Shown piece by piece: positions 8,282 to 17,127 of a stretch of DNA of 64,000 bases; the stretch's first letter is position 1; the number at the start of each line of letters is the position of its first letter. Made by a program: the position numbers and the translations under genes. Origin of the DNA: Mycobacterium sp. (lineage in GTDB: Bacteria > Actinomycetota > Actinomycetes > Mycobacteriales > Mycobacteriaceae); NCBI GenBank assembly GCA_016197405.1, contig JACPVR010000011.1, positions 186,001-250,000 on the forward strand, written 5' to 3'. The notes below the pieces were generated by a model. That model saw only the letters and a list, made by a program, of their open reading frames with translations. It did no database searches and was not told where the DNA came from.

Positions 8282-9929
8282 AGATCCGATCGGCGCCGAT
8301 CCTGGCGAGCAGCCCCGCCGATTCCAGTGCGTCCCGCAGGTCCTGTTTGACCCGGGCCATGGCGAAAACGATTCCCCGGCTTGTCAGTTCGGATCTGAGC
8401 CGTTCCAGTGCGTCGAGCGCCGTCAGGTCGACCTCGACATTGGCCTCGGCGTTGAGCACGAACCACCGGACCGGTTGTGGTGAGTCGGCCACGGCCGCCA
8501 GTGCGCGGCGGCGGAAATCCTCGGCGTTGGCAAAGCACAACGGCGCGTCGTAGCGGTAGACCAGAAGACCCGAGAGCACCGTCGCATCGGGATAGTCGTC
8601 GACATCGTGCATGCCCGCGATGCCGGGCACGAATCCCTGGATGCTGTCATGGGCACGGCTGAGCCGTCGAAGCAGGTCCAGGATCGACAGCGTCACCGCC
8701 GCGAGCACCCCGTAGAGCACACCCAGAAGCGATACCGCGACAACCGTCGCCACCGCAAGCACCAACTCACTGCGGCGAAACCGGGCGAGTCTGCGGAACT
8801 CACCGACATCGACGAGTTTCATTGCGGCGTAGATGATCAGCGCACCCAGTGCCGCGGACGGAATGGCCGATATGACACTGCCGCCGAGGCTCACCACGCA
8901 CCCGACCGTCGCAAAAGCGACAAGCGAGAACACCTGGGTGCGCGAACCCGCCGCGGCGCCCAGCGCGGTCCGGCTCCCGCTGGAGCTCACCGGGAACCCG
9001 TGCGTGAGCCCGACCGCGATATTGCAGACCCCCAGCGCGCGCAGTTCGGCGTTGGAATCGATATCGTCGGCGGTGCGCGCCGCGAACGCGCGCGCGGTCA
9101 GCACGTCGTCGGAGAAGGCCACGACCACGATGCCGAGCGCAGGCACCACCAGATCCTGTAACACCGGCAGGGACAGGTCGGGCAAACCGAACCGCGGCAA
9201 CCCGCTCGGGACCGCGCCGACCACATCGATTCCGTAGCGGCCCAATGTGAACAGCGCGACCAGCAGCGCCGCGCCGAGAACCCCGATGAGCGGGCCGGGC
9301 AACCGTGGACAAAACCGTTGCAGACCGAAGATCAGCACGAGCACGGCTGTGCTCAGAGCCAGGGTGGGCCAATGCACGTGATCGATGCCGGTCAGCAGGG
9401 ACCGGGCCTGCTCGATCACGGTGTCGCCCGCGGCGGGCACACCGGTGATCCGGTCGAGCTGACCGACGATCATCACCAGTGCTATGCCCGTCAGGTAACC
9501 GACCAGGACGGGCCCGGACAGCAGACTCGAGATGAACCCCAGCCTCAGCAGGCCGGCCAGCATGCAGATCACCCCGACCAGAAGGGCGAGCGTCGCCGCA
9601 TACGTGGCGTGCCTGCCGGGGTCGCCGAACACCAGCGGCCCCAGGATCGCCGCGGTCATCACCGCTGTCGTCGACTCCGGTCCGACCGACAATTGCCGTG
9701 ACGACCCCAACAACGCGTACACCAGAAGTGGCGGCAGCGCCGCCCACAGGCCCACGACGGGACTCAATCCGGCCAGCGCGGCGTAGGCCAGGGTCTGGGG
9801 AATCAGATAGGCCGCGACACTGACGCCCGCCACGACATCGCCGCGCAGCGCCGTTCGCGGATATCCGCACAACCCGGCCAGCCCCGGCAGCGCGGTGAGC
9901 AGCCAACGCGGTGGTTCAGCGGCGGCCAC
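8214..9929 (-). CDS. SulP/SLC26-family anion transporter with STAS domain
   Basis: A 571-residue integral membrane protein with the SulP N-terminal pattern (GDVVAGVSVAAYLIPQTLAYA), about 12 hydrophobic segments, and a C-terminal STAS domain from roughly residue 440. The family moves sulfate, bicarbonate, dicarboxylates or other anions, and the substrate cannot be read from sequence. The start is the GTG at 9929, three bases after the stop of the heme sensor kinase, so the two are co-transcribed. In a dormancy operon, bicarbonate or C4-dicarboxylate movement would make sense, but this is inference. The end overlaps the ATPase gene on the other strand. Confidence 0.9.
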   Translation of the reverse strand: MAAAEPPRWLLTALPGLAGLCGYPRTALRGDVVAGVSVAAYLIPQTLAYAALAGLSPVVGLWAALPPLLVYALLGSSRQLSVGPESTTAVMTAAILGPLVFGDPGRHATYAATLALLVGVICMLAGLLRLGFISSLLSGPVLVGYLTGIALVMIVGQLDRITGVPAAGDTVIEQARSLLTGIDHVHWPTLALSTAVLVLIFGLQRFCPRLPGPLIGVLGAALLVALFTLGRYGIDVVGAVPSGLPRFGLPDLSLPVLQDLVVPALGIVVVAFSDDVLTARAFAARTADDIDSNAELRALGVCNIAVGLTHGFPVSSSGSRTALGAAAGSRTQVFSLVAFATVGCVVSLGGSVISAIPSAALGALIIYAAMKLVDVGEFRRLARFRRSELVLAVATVVAVSLLGVLYGVLAAVTLSILDLLRRLSRAHDSIQGFVPGIAGMHDVDDYPDATVLSGLLVYRYDAPLCFANAEDFRRRALAAVADSPQPVRWFVLNAEANVEVDLTALDALERLRSELTSRGIVFAMARVKQDLRDALESAGLLARIGADRIFMTLPTAVAAYQDAVGDDPATR

Positions 9930-9932
9930 GTG

Positions 9933-11654
9933 TCACAAAGCGCCGTAGAGCGGAGCCACCCAACGGATCCGGGTGCCGTCGCCGGGTGCGGAGGTGATCT
10001 CACAACGCCCGCCCACCCGTTCCGCGCGCCGCTGCATGTTCGCCAGCCCGCTGCGACGGGTGTTGGCGGGATCGATACCCGAGCCGTCATCGGTGATGGT
10101 CAGGGTCAGGTCGTCGTCGACCGTGATCTCGATCGCGAGGTGTTTGGCGCCGGCGTGGCGCACCGCATTGCTGACCGCCTCGATGATCACCGGCGTGGCG
10201 TGCTCGGCCAGTGCATCGTCGACGACGCTCAACGGACCCGACAGTCGCACCGTCGTCTCGATGCCGCGGTCCTCGGTCAGTTCGGCGATGGCGGTCTGAA
10301 CCTGTTGCCGGAAGCCGCCCATGGCCTCGCTGCGGGACTGCAGCCCGAAGATCGTGGTCCGGATCTCGTCGATGGTGGCCTGCAGTTCGTCGACGGTGCG
10401 CCGGAGGCGGTTGGTGATCTCGGGGGACCGTGAGCGGGCGATGGTGCCCTGCAGATCCATCCCCGCCGCGAACAACCGCTGGATGACGTGATCGTGCAGA
10501 TCATGCGCAATGCGTTCGCGGTCGGCGATGACCGACAGCTCGCGGGCGTGCGCCCGACTCATCGACAACGTCAGCGCCACCGCCGCATGCTCGGCGAAAT
10601 CGGTCATCAGCTCGAGATGGTCGGCGTCGAAGGGCGCCTGGCCCTCGTTGCGCGCCACCGCGAGCACCCCGAGTACGGACTGCTGCGCACGCAGCGGCAT
10701 CACTATGGCCGGTCGCTGCCCGACATCGGTGAACGCCTGGATGGGATGGCGGAAGGCCTCGGTGAGCAGGGGCACGCCGGAGCGGAACACCTCACCGGTG
10801 GTCGAACCGTCGACTGGCACCCGCCGTCCCATGACCTCGTCGGCGAGTAGCCCCACCGCCGTGGACACCACCAGCGTGTTGACCTCGTCGGCCGGCAGGT
10901 CGGCGTCGTCGGGAATCAGGACGATGGCCTGCTCGGCATCGGTGAGGGTGCACGCCCGCTCGGCGATCATGTGCAACGGCTGCAGATCGGGATCGGTGTC
11001 GGCCAGTATCGCGGTGGTGATGGCGCGGCTGGCCTCGGTCCACTCGCCGGCCGCACGGACCCGGTCGAACAACCGGGCATTGTCGATCGCGACCGCGGCA
11101 GCCGACGCCAGGGCGCGCGCCACCGCCTCGTCGGACTCGGTGAATGCCGGTCGGTTCGCCGGCTCGGTCAGATAGAGGCTGCCGAAGGTGGCCTGCCGGA
11201 TCGTGATCGGGACACCCAGCAGTGCACGCATCGGCGGGTGGTGTTCGGGAAACCCCACGGCGGCGGGATGCTCCCGGATATCGTTGAGCCGCAACGGTTC
11301 GGCTTCGGTGAGCAGGACCCCGAGCACACCCTTGCCGACCGGTAGATGACCTATCCGCTCCACGGAGTCGGCGTCGATGCCCGAGTTCAGAAACGACACC
11401 AGCCTGCCGTCGGCACCCCACACTCCCAGCGCGCCGTACCGCGCACCGGTGAGCTCCATGGCCGCGGTGACGATGCGTTGCAGGGTGGCATCGAGATCGA
11501 GATCGGCGGCGAGCCCGACGACCACGCGCAGCAGGTGTTCCATCTGGTCGTGTGCGCCGAGCAGCTCGTCGAGTTGCCGGTGCATGCTGCCCACCAGCGA
11601 TGGGCGGCCGAGAGCGGCAAAAGACGAATCGTCATTCGCGTCGGTGGCGCGCAC
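9933..11654 (-). CDS. devS: DevS/DosT-type heme sensor histidine kinase
   Basis: A 573-residue kinase with two GAF domains (about 40-200 and 210-365), then a HisKA_3 dimerization/phosphorylation domain with phospho-acceptor His387 in DLHDHVIQRLF, and an HATPase domain (NAVRHAG, DDGSGI, GLANMQRRAE). In GAF-A, His139 in HHPPM aligns with heme ligand His149 of M. tuberculosis DosS, and Tyr161 with Tyr171. Gly77 replaces Glu87 of DosS, as in DosT, where the heme channel is open to oxygen; a direct O2-sensing mode is inferred. The GTG at 11654 has GGAGG 8 nt upstream and gives the usual family length; longer ORF readings run into the upstream ATPase. It should phosphorylate DevR (21825). Confidence 0.93.
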   Translation of the reverse strand: MRATDANDDSSFAALGRPSLVGSMHRQLDELLGAHDQMEHLLRVVVGLAADLDLDATLQRIVTAAMELTGARYGALGVWGADGRLVSFLNSGIDADSVERIGHLPVGKGVLGVLLTEAEPLRLNDIREHPAAVGFPEHHPPMRALLGVPITIRQATFGSLYLTEPANRPAFTESDEAVARALASAAAVAIDNARLFDRVRAAGEWTEASRAITTAILADTDPDLQPLHMIAERACTLTDAEQAIVLIPDDADLPADEVNTLVVSTAVGLLADEVMGRRVPVDGSTTGEVFRSGVPLLTEAFRHPIQAFTDVGQRPAIVMPLRAQQSVLGVLAVARNEGQAPFDADHLELMTDFAEHAAVALTLSMSRAHARELSVIADRERIAHDLHDHVIQRLFAAGMDLQGTIARSRSPEITNRLRRTVDELQATIDEIRTTIFGLQSRSEAMGGFRQQVQTAIAELTEDRGIETTVRLSGPLSVVDDALAEHATPVIIEAVSNAVRHAGAKHLAIEITVDDDLTLTITDDGSGIDPANTRRSGLANMQRRAERVGGRCEITSAPGDGTRIRWVAPLYGAL

Positions 11655-11766
11655 TGGCCCGACCTCCGTGCCCCCTGGCTGGTAGGACGACTGTATCCCC
11701 GCCACCGGCCGAGCGCCAGTATCCGGCGCCCGGTTGACCGGCCCTGCCAGCGCGAATGCGCTCCGG

Positions 11767-14094
11767 TCAGCCCTCGGAGTCGGGCGCGAGCAAAGCGAAG
11801 TAATTCTCTTCCTCGGCGTGGAAATGCAAGTCCAACAGGGCTGCCAGACCGTAGAGGCAAGCCAGCAAATCCTCGGTCTGCGCGGTCGTGATGCCACCGG
11901 AACTCTCGGCATTGACCAGATGCGCATGCAGCCGGTGTGCCAGCCGGTCGATCTCGGCGTGCATCCGGCTCATCGTCACCGTGGCCTCCGCGCTGCCCAA
12001 CGGGCGGGCCAGCGCCGGGTACAGCGAACGGTCCTCGGCATGCTCGTGCGGCAGCAGCACCTGCTGTACGAACGCATCGGTGCGGCGCAGCCAGGCCATC
12101 GCGGTTTCGGCTTCTCCGGCGGCCAGATGGTGGGCGGTGTCCCGCAGCAGGGACAGCTCGTCGCGCATCCCTTCGTGCTCGGCGGAGAACCGGCGGATCA
12201 TGTTGCGGGTGCTCGCAGGCAGGTCAGGCGCTTCGCCGGGACCGGCGCGCAGCGCCCGCAGTGCGTTGAGAATGACGGTCAGATCGATCGCCTCCTGCAA
12301 CAGCGCCCCGGCCGCCGGCGGCAGCACCCCGGCGGCGGCCGCCGCCATCGCCAGCAGCGACAACACCATGCCGGTTACCGCACTCTGCAGCGCTATTCGG
12401 CGGGATCGGCGCGCCACCAACATCGCATCGGCCAGCCGGTCGAGCCGATCGGTCGTCAGGACGATATCGGCGGCTTCCGAACTCGCGGTCGCCCCGTGGG
12501 CGCCCATCGCGACACCGACCGTCGCCGCGGCAAGCGCGGGAGCGTCGTTGACGCCGTCACCGACCATGACCGTCACGGCGCGTTCCCGTTCCGCGCGCAC
12601 CCCGCGCACCTTGTCCGCCGGGGTCTGGCCGGATCGCACCTCGTCGATGCCGAGCACTGCGCCGACCTGTTCGGCCGGCGCCGATCGATCTCCGGTCAGC
12701 ATGACGAGCCGGTCGATACCGGCGGCGCGTAACCGGCGGATGGTGCGCGGTGCGTCGGGCCGCACCGGATCGGCCAACAGGATCGCGCCCACCAGCTCGG
12801 CGTCCACCTCGACCCAGGCCACCACCGCGGCGTCGAGCGTCGCACGTGACAAGGCCGCCGCCGCCCAGTCGGCCGGATCGGCGGGCAGGGCGCGATTGCC
12901 CACCGTGACGCGTCTGCCGTCCACCACGGCCGACAGTCCGTGGCCTGGCCGTTCGACGACGTCGGTCGGCAGGCTCAGCACCAGCGCCCGCTCGAGCGCC
13001 GCGTCGACGATCGCCTTGGCCAGGACATGCGGCGAATACTGATCGGCAGAGGCGGCCAGTCGTAACACCTCGGCCGGCGACCAGCCGTCGGCCGCGGCGA
13101 TATCGATGCCGCGCGGCTGTCCACTCGTGACGGTTCCGGTCTTGTCCAGCACCAGCGTGGTGGCCTTGCCCAGGTTTTCCAGGGCGCCGCCGCCACGGAC
13201 GATCACACCGAGCCGCGACACCCGGGACAGACCCGACACGATCGCGACCGGCGCAGCCAGCAGCAGCGGGCACGGTGTCGCCACCACCAGCACCGCGACC
13301 GCGCGTCCGGCGGATCCGCTGTAGAGCCAGGCCGCGCCTGCGACCAGCAGCGTCAGCGGCAGAAACCACGCCGCGACACGATCGGCCAACCGCACCAGTG
13401 GCGCACTGGTCGCCGCGGCTTCGCGGGCCAGGCGCACGATGCCGGCATAGGTGCTGTCGTCGGCGGTGGCCGTGGCCCTGATCTCGATGGCTGCGCCGGC
13501 GTTGATCGTCCCGCTGCGCACCCGCTGCCCCTTCGGCAGCTCGACGTGTACCGATTCGCCGGTCAATGCCGACTCGTCGAGAATCGCCCAGCTCGACTCG
13601 ATACAGGCGTCCACGGGCAGCATCTCGCCTGGCCCGACGACCAGCACATCGTTGACGGCGATATCGGCCAGTGGGACCGTCACCACGCCGTCGGCGCTTC
13701 GGCGGCGCGCGGTCTTCGGTGCCCGTTCCAGTAGCGCGCGCAGGTCTTTGGTGGCCCGCCGCTCGGCGGCGTTCTCCAACATCTGGCCGGTCGCCGACAT
13801 CACACCGATCAACGCCCCGGCCAGGAACTCGTGCACCGCGAGCGTGCCGAGCAGTGACAACACCGCGATGACGTCGACGCCGATCCGGCCCCGTCGCAGT
13901 GCTGCCACCACCCACCAAGAAGCCGGCAGCAAGGCGACCAATGTTCCTGCCGCCCAAAGGGTATCGGCCGATGCGCGGTGACCGAGGAACCACAGCACCG
14001 CGCCGGCGGCCAGCGCGCCCAGCGTGGCAAGCGCCAAGGCGCCCAACAGCACCTGGCGCAGCACTTCCCGGCCGGATCGCGCCATGGGCGTCAT
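11767..14094 (-). CDS. P1B-5-type metal ATPase with C-terminal hemerythrin domain
   Basis: A 775-residue fusion. The first 600 or so residues are a P1B heavy-metal pump: TGES about 178-181, the membrane metal-site motif TPCP at 273-276, phosphorylated Asp317 in DKTGT, and GDGVNDAP. No N-terminal metal-binding domain is present. The C-terminal 150 residues form an HHE/hemerythrin domain, with repeated His/Glu sites (AEHEGM, HEHAED, MHAEIDR, HFHAEEENY) for a di-iron, O2-binding centre. TPCP plus hemerythrin defines the P1B-5 group, of which rhizobial Nia exports Ni and Fe. The ATG at 14094 overlaps the upstream stop as ATGA. The pump could be gated by oxygen or iron through its hemerythrin tail. 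Confidence 0.92.
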   Translation of the reverse strand: MTPMARSGREVLRQVLLGALALATLGALAAGAVLWFLGHRASADTLWAAGTLVALLPASWWVVAALRRGRIGVDVIAVLSLLGTLAVHEFLAGALIGVMSATGQMLENAAERRATKDLRALLERAPKTARRRSADGVVTVPLADIAVNDVLVVGPGEMLPVDACIESSWAILDESALTGESVHVELPKGQRVRSGTINAGAAIEIRATATADDSTYAGIVRLAREAAATSAPLVRLADRVAAWFLPLTLLVAGAAWLYSGSAGRAVAVLVVATPCPLLLAAPVAIVSGLSRVSRLGVIVRGGGALENLGKATTLVLDKTGTVTSGQPRGIDIAAADGWSPAEVLRLAASADQYSPHVLAKAIVDAALERALVLSLPTDVVERPGHGLSAVVDGRRVTVGNRALPADPADWAAAALSRATLDAAVVAWVEVDAELVGAILLADPVRPDAPRTIRRLRAAGIDRLVMLTGDRSAPAEQVGAVLGIDEVRSGQTPADKVRGVRAERERAVTVMVGDGVNDAPALAAATVGVAMGAHGATASSEAADIVLTTDRLDRLADAMLVARRSRRIALQSAVTGMVLSLLAMAAAAAGVLPPAAGALLQEAIDLTVILNALRALRAGPGEAPDLPASTRNMIRRFSAEHEGMRDELSLLRDTAHHLAAGEAETAMAWLRRTDAFVQQVLLPHEHAEDRSLYPALARPLGSAEATVTMSRMHAEIDRLAHRLHAHLVNAESSGGITTAQTEDLLACLYGLAALLDLHFHAEEENYFALLAPDSEG

Positions 14095-14765
14095 CCCGAT
14101 CGCATGGTGCGGCCGGAAGGCTGCTGCACCTGGTGATGCTGCACCCGCCGACGGATACCGCGCAGCATGCCGCGCGTCATCAATGCCACGGCGGGACCGG
14201 CCATTTCGGCGAGCAGGATCTCGCCGGGGTGGCGCAGGCCGACCCGGGTGCGGACCAGCAGTCGGCATCTGTCATCCCCATGCGGCATCAGGTGGAAGGA
14301 CCACACGCCCTCCCAGGGCAGATCCGGTGGTTGCACCCGCAGCACTATCGCGCTCGCGTCGATGACCTCGGCAACCCGCAACACCACACCGTCGCGCCGG
14401 CCGAGCCAGCCTTTCGGCGCCAGCCGGACCATGTCACCGGCGGCGAGCTCCTGCCACTCCGGATGGACCCGGTCGGCGTTGCGGAACTGCATGCCGAACG
14501 AATTCTCCAGTAGCTCATAGCTGTACAGTCCGCCGCGGTCCTGTCCCATCTGCACCAGCCACGGCCAGACCTCAGCCACCGGACGATCGATCCACACACC
14601 TTCGGTGGTCTGCGACACCGGTTGTCTGAGCAATTCGTCACCGGGCAGATACATCCGGCATTCCTGCTTGGTGGTGCCCCAGTTGCGGAAATACCTGCGC
14701 GCGCCGTAGAGCAGCAGGAGCACCGTGGCCGTGATGACCGGTCGTCGGGTGCGCCGCCCGGTCAT
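14091..14765 (-). CDS. SRPBCC-fold protein with N-terminal membrane segment
   Basis: A 224-residue protein with an arginine-rich start, a hydrophobic stretch at about 10-20 (VITATVLLLLYGARRYF) and then a START/SRPBCC-type domain (WIDRPVAEVWPWLVQMGQ, GGLYSYELLEN, WSFHL). The fold makes a hydrophobic pocket for lipids or other small ligands; the ligand is unknown. It is co-translated at both ends: its ATG overlaps the USP stop (TGATG) and its stop overlaps the P1B-5 ATPase start (ATGA). A link to the pump or the membrane is inferred from this tight coupling. Confidence 0.8.
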   Translation of the reverse strand: MTGRRTRRPVITATVLLLLYGARRYFRNWGTTKQECRMYLPGDELLRQPVSQTTEGVWIDRPVAEVWPWLVQMGQDRGGLYSYELLENSFGMQFRNADRVHPEWQELAAGDMVRLAPKGWLGRRDGVVLRVAEVIDASAIVLRVQPPDLPWEGVWSFHLMPHGDDRCRLLVRTRVGLRHPGEILLAEMAGPAVALMTRGMLRGIRRRVQHHQVQQPSGRTMRSG

Positions 14766-15631
14766 CACAACGGTCCGTCGGAGCCACACACCAGCACCGA
14801 GCAGCCGGTGTTCTGCAGTACCGGATAGCCCGCCGGTCCGACGATGTCGGTGGCGCCGCGACCACGACCCACCACGACGATCTGGATGGACCGGGATTGT
14901 TGGGCAAGATAATTCAGTGTGGTGCCGTGTGCCACCACCGGGGTGAGGTCGACATCGGGATAGCGTGCGCGCCACGGGGCGAGCCGGCGGTCCAGCTCGG
15001 CGCGGGCCAGCCGGTTGCGGTCGGCGACGGCATGGCTGTCGTAGCCGTCGCCGAAGTGCGACTGCCAGGTGGTCACGGCGCGTAGTGGCAGGCCGCGCAG
15101 CTGCGCCTCGGCGATGGCGCCTTCCAGAACCGCCCCACGGGTCGACGGTTGGCTGACGTCTGCGACGACACAGCCTTGAGCGCTGGAACCGCCGTGCGGC
15201 GAGCGTACGACGGCGACCGGGCAATGAGCCGATATCGCGATGGCCGCCGCGGTGGACCCGACCCGGTGGGCGGCGGCGTCGTTGAACCCGACCGCGCCGA
15301 CGCAGAGCAGGACAGCCGATCGGGATACCTCCCGCAGCGCGGCCACCGCGGTGTCCTGCAGGATCTCCACCTCGACCTTGACGGGGGTGTTGGTGGACTC
15401 GACGGCGGTGAAGGCGTAGCGCACCGCGACCTCGGCCTCCGCGAGGTCGCGGGCCGCCTGATCGCAGGCGTCGGCGGCACCGGCACTGCGCGGTGGGATC
15501 GCGTAGACCAGCCGCAACGGGATGTCCCGGTGCACAGCCTCATCGACAGCCCACAGTGCGGCATCGAGGGCAGCGCGAGAACCGTCGATACCCACCGCCA
15601 CGACGGCTGCGGGCTTGCGGTCATCGGTCAT
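14765..15631 (-). CDS. Universal stress protein with degenerate C-terminal domain
   Basis: A 288-residue USP. The ATG at 15631 is used (GGAG 8 nt upstream); the frame opens at 15682. Domain 1 (AVGIDGSRAALDA) has the intact loop GAVGFNDAAAHRVGS. Domain 2 lacks the loop and shows VVGRGRGATDIVGPAGYPV followed by GCSVLVCGS, the signature of the half-degenerate subclass. It is the third gene of the Acg-DUF1876-USP-SRPBCC-ATPase-devS-SulP run. Confidence 0.88.
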   Translation of the reverse strand: MTDDRKPAAVVAVGIDGSRAALDAALWAVDEAVHRDIPLRLVYAIPPRSAGAADACDQAARDLAEAEVAVRYAFTAVESTNTPVKVEVEILQDTAVAALREVSRSAVLLCVGAVGFNDAAAHRVGSTAAAIAISAHCPVAVVRSPHGGSSAQGCVVADVSQPSTRGAVLEGAIAEAQLRGLPLRAVTTWQSHFGDGYDSHAVADRNRLARAELDRRLAPWRARYPDVDLTPVVAHGTTLNYLAQQSRSIQIVVVGRGRGATDIVGPAGYPVLQNTGCSVLVCGSDGPL

Positions 15632-15659
15632 GGTCGGCTCCGTGCGGCGTGCGACGGCA

Positions 15660-15938
15660 TCAGCGGACGGAGACCGCTTCACCGGTGACCGCCTCGATAT
15701 CGGAGGCAGTGGCGGCGAACAGCTGACGGGTCAGATCCGACAGGGCACGTGCGACCGCGAGTTCCCCGGCGACGGCATCAGGGAAATGATCATCGGGGTC
15801 GAGCCTGGTCTGCCCGACACCGGTCAACACGTTTCCCTTGTAACGCAGTTCGGCGACCGCGCGGGTGCGTTCGTCGTTCTCGTCGACGGCGATGTCGACC
15901 TTCCAGTCCGGCTTGTGCCGGGATTTCTTGTGGCTCAT
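15660..15938 (-). CDS. DUF1876 protein, Rv1738-like
   Basis: A 92-residue protein closely resembling DosR-induced Rv1738 (shared pattern WKVDIAVDE...TRAVAELRYKG...VGVGQ-type segment...ELAVARALSDL...DIEAVT). The Rv1738 structure resembles ribosome hibernation-promoting factors, so a role in shutting down translation during hypoxia is proposed for the family; this is not proven. GAGGAAA precedes the ATG at 15938. It lies 16 bp downstream of the acg-like gene and 28 bp upstream of a USP, so the three are one transcript. Confidence 0.9.
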   Translation of the reverse strand: MSHKKSRHKPDWKVDIAVDENDERTRAVAELRYKGNVLTGVGQTRLDPDDHFPDAVAGELAVARALSDLTRQLFAATASDIEAVTGEAVSVR

Positions 15939-15954
15939 GATGTTTCCTCGTAGG

Positions 15955-16935
15955 TCAGCGTGGGCGGATCGTCAAGGTGTCCAGTAGCGGGCGGCGCGGC
16001 GTCAGCGCAGGCACGTCCTCTGCCGCCGGCGCCATGCCCACCCGGATGAGGACCTGCGGGAAACGTCGACCGGTGATCTCGCTGATGATGCCGCTGCTGG
16101 CCACCAGTTCGGTCATATGCGTCAACGTGCAGGTGGCCATTCCGGCGATGGTTGCCTCCAACAGCACCGTGGAGAGCATCTCGCCGCAGCCCATGATGTC
16201 GTTGCGGGTGTTGTCGCGCGCCGATATCACCAGGATCCTGGCCTCGTCCTCGGGCACGTCCGTCCGGCGCTGCTTGTGGTGGGTGACCGGGAAGGTGCGC
16301 CCGACATCGACCCGATCGCTCTCGGCGGCCGACAGCAGCGCGCTGTGTGGTACTCCGTCGGAGACCTCGAAAGGTGCTGTCCACCAGTTCAGCTCGGCGT
16401 GATACTGCGAATCGTAGAGGCGAAGGGATTCGGCCAGGTGTGATGCCTCCACCAGTTTGGGCAGATCGGCGTCGCTGACCAGATCCAGCACCGCGTAACT
16501 GTCGTCGAGTACCAGACCCAGGTTGACCTGGAAGTGATCCCATTCGGTGGGAGCGGCGAACGGCAGGCGGTCGGTGCGTCGGCGCAGGATCGCTTCGGCG
16601 CGCCGGTGCTGGCCGTCTGTCACCGTCGGCAGCGGGGTGAACTCGACCGTCGCGAGGTGGTCGAGATTGTTCGGGTTGGGGAAACGGTCCACGTTCGCCG
16701 TCCAGCCCGCCGCGGCCGCGGCTATCCGCAGGTGGTCCAGCGCCGCGCCGCAGCTGATCAGCGCTTGACGTCCCGACTCGTCGGAGTGCACGAACCGATC
16801 CCGATCGAGGTTCAGCGACAGTTCGTGTCCATCCCAGACCCAGGCCCACGGCTGGCTGTTGTGGAACGACGGCGCCCGGCCCGCCAGGTGGACGGCGTCC
16901 TCGACGATCTGTGTCGGTATCGCGATCTTGTGCAT
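15955..16935 (-). CDS. Acg-family nitroreductase-like protein (second copy)
   Basis: A 326-residue Acg-family flavoprotein with the signature AGRAPSFHNSQPWAWVW at about residues 18-34, RRRTDRLPF in the middle, and RVGMAP...PRRPL at the C-terminus. The ATG at 16935 has GAGGAC 6 nt upstream; the frame opens at 17004. It heads the leftward operon that runs to the SulP transporter and is divergent from the Rv2004c-like operon. Acg proteins lack good nitroreductase activity in M. tuberculosis and may store FMN; that role is family knowledge, not visible here. Confidence 0.87.
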   Translation of the reverse strand: MHKIAIPTQIVEDAVHLAGRAPSFHNSQPWAWVWDGHELSLNLDRDRFVHSDESGRQALISCGAALDHLRIAAAAAGWTANVDRFPNPNNLDHLATVEFTPLPTVTDGQHRRAEAILRRRTDRLPFAAPTEWDHFQVNLGLVLDDSYAVLDLVSDADLPKLVEASHLAESLRLYDSQYHAELNWWTAPFEVSDGVPHSALLSAAESDRVDVGRTFPVTHHKQRRTDVPEDEARILVISARDNTRNDIMGCGEMLSTVLLEATIAGMATCTLTHMTELVASSGIISEITGRRFPQVLIRVGMAPAAEDVPALTPRRPLLDTLTIRPR

Positions 16936-17018
16936 ATTCGGTCCTCGGCTGGTGGGGTTGCGATTCCACGATGTCCTCCGGCGCGGCAGCGCCACCAGGG
17001 TCATAGGTCACCGGTGCC

Positions 17019-17032
17019 CCGTCGTAGGTCCC
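17019..17032. promoter_or_regulatory. Weak DosR-like site (9/14)
   Basis: CCGTCGTAGGTCCC has a good right half (TAGGTCCC) and a poor left half. It lies 84 bp from the acg-like start (16935) and could be the distal box of the divergent promoter region. Confidence 0.25.
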
Positions 17033-17056
17033 ACCGCGGGCGGCAGCGCGGCGCTC

Positions 17057-17070
17057 GGGCCTTTGTGCTC
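17057..17070. promoter_or_regulatory. Possible DosR box (9/14) upstream of the Rv2004c-like operon
   Basis: GGGCCTTTGTGCTC has a good left half and a weak right half. It ends 58 bp before the ATG at 17128, the characteristic spacing seen for the stronger boxes in this window. Confidence 0.35.
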
Positions 17071-17127
17071 TGCGGCGGTGGCCCCAGGCCCCTATCGGTG
17101 CACCACGGCCGATTCGAGAATCGAGTC

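Noticed and set aside
11655..11927. N-terminal extension of the devS frame
   Set aside because: It runs into the end of the P1B-5 ATPase gene and its translation is low-complexity; the GTG at 11654 has a good ribosome site and gives the family length.
17083..17100. GGCCCCAGGCCCCTAT as a DosR box
   Set aside because: The tail resembles known boxes but the core matches about 8 of 14; better candidates exist nearby.
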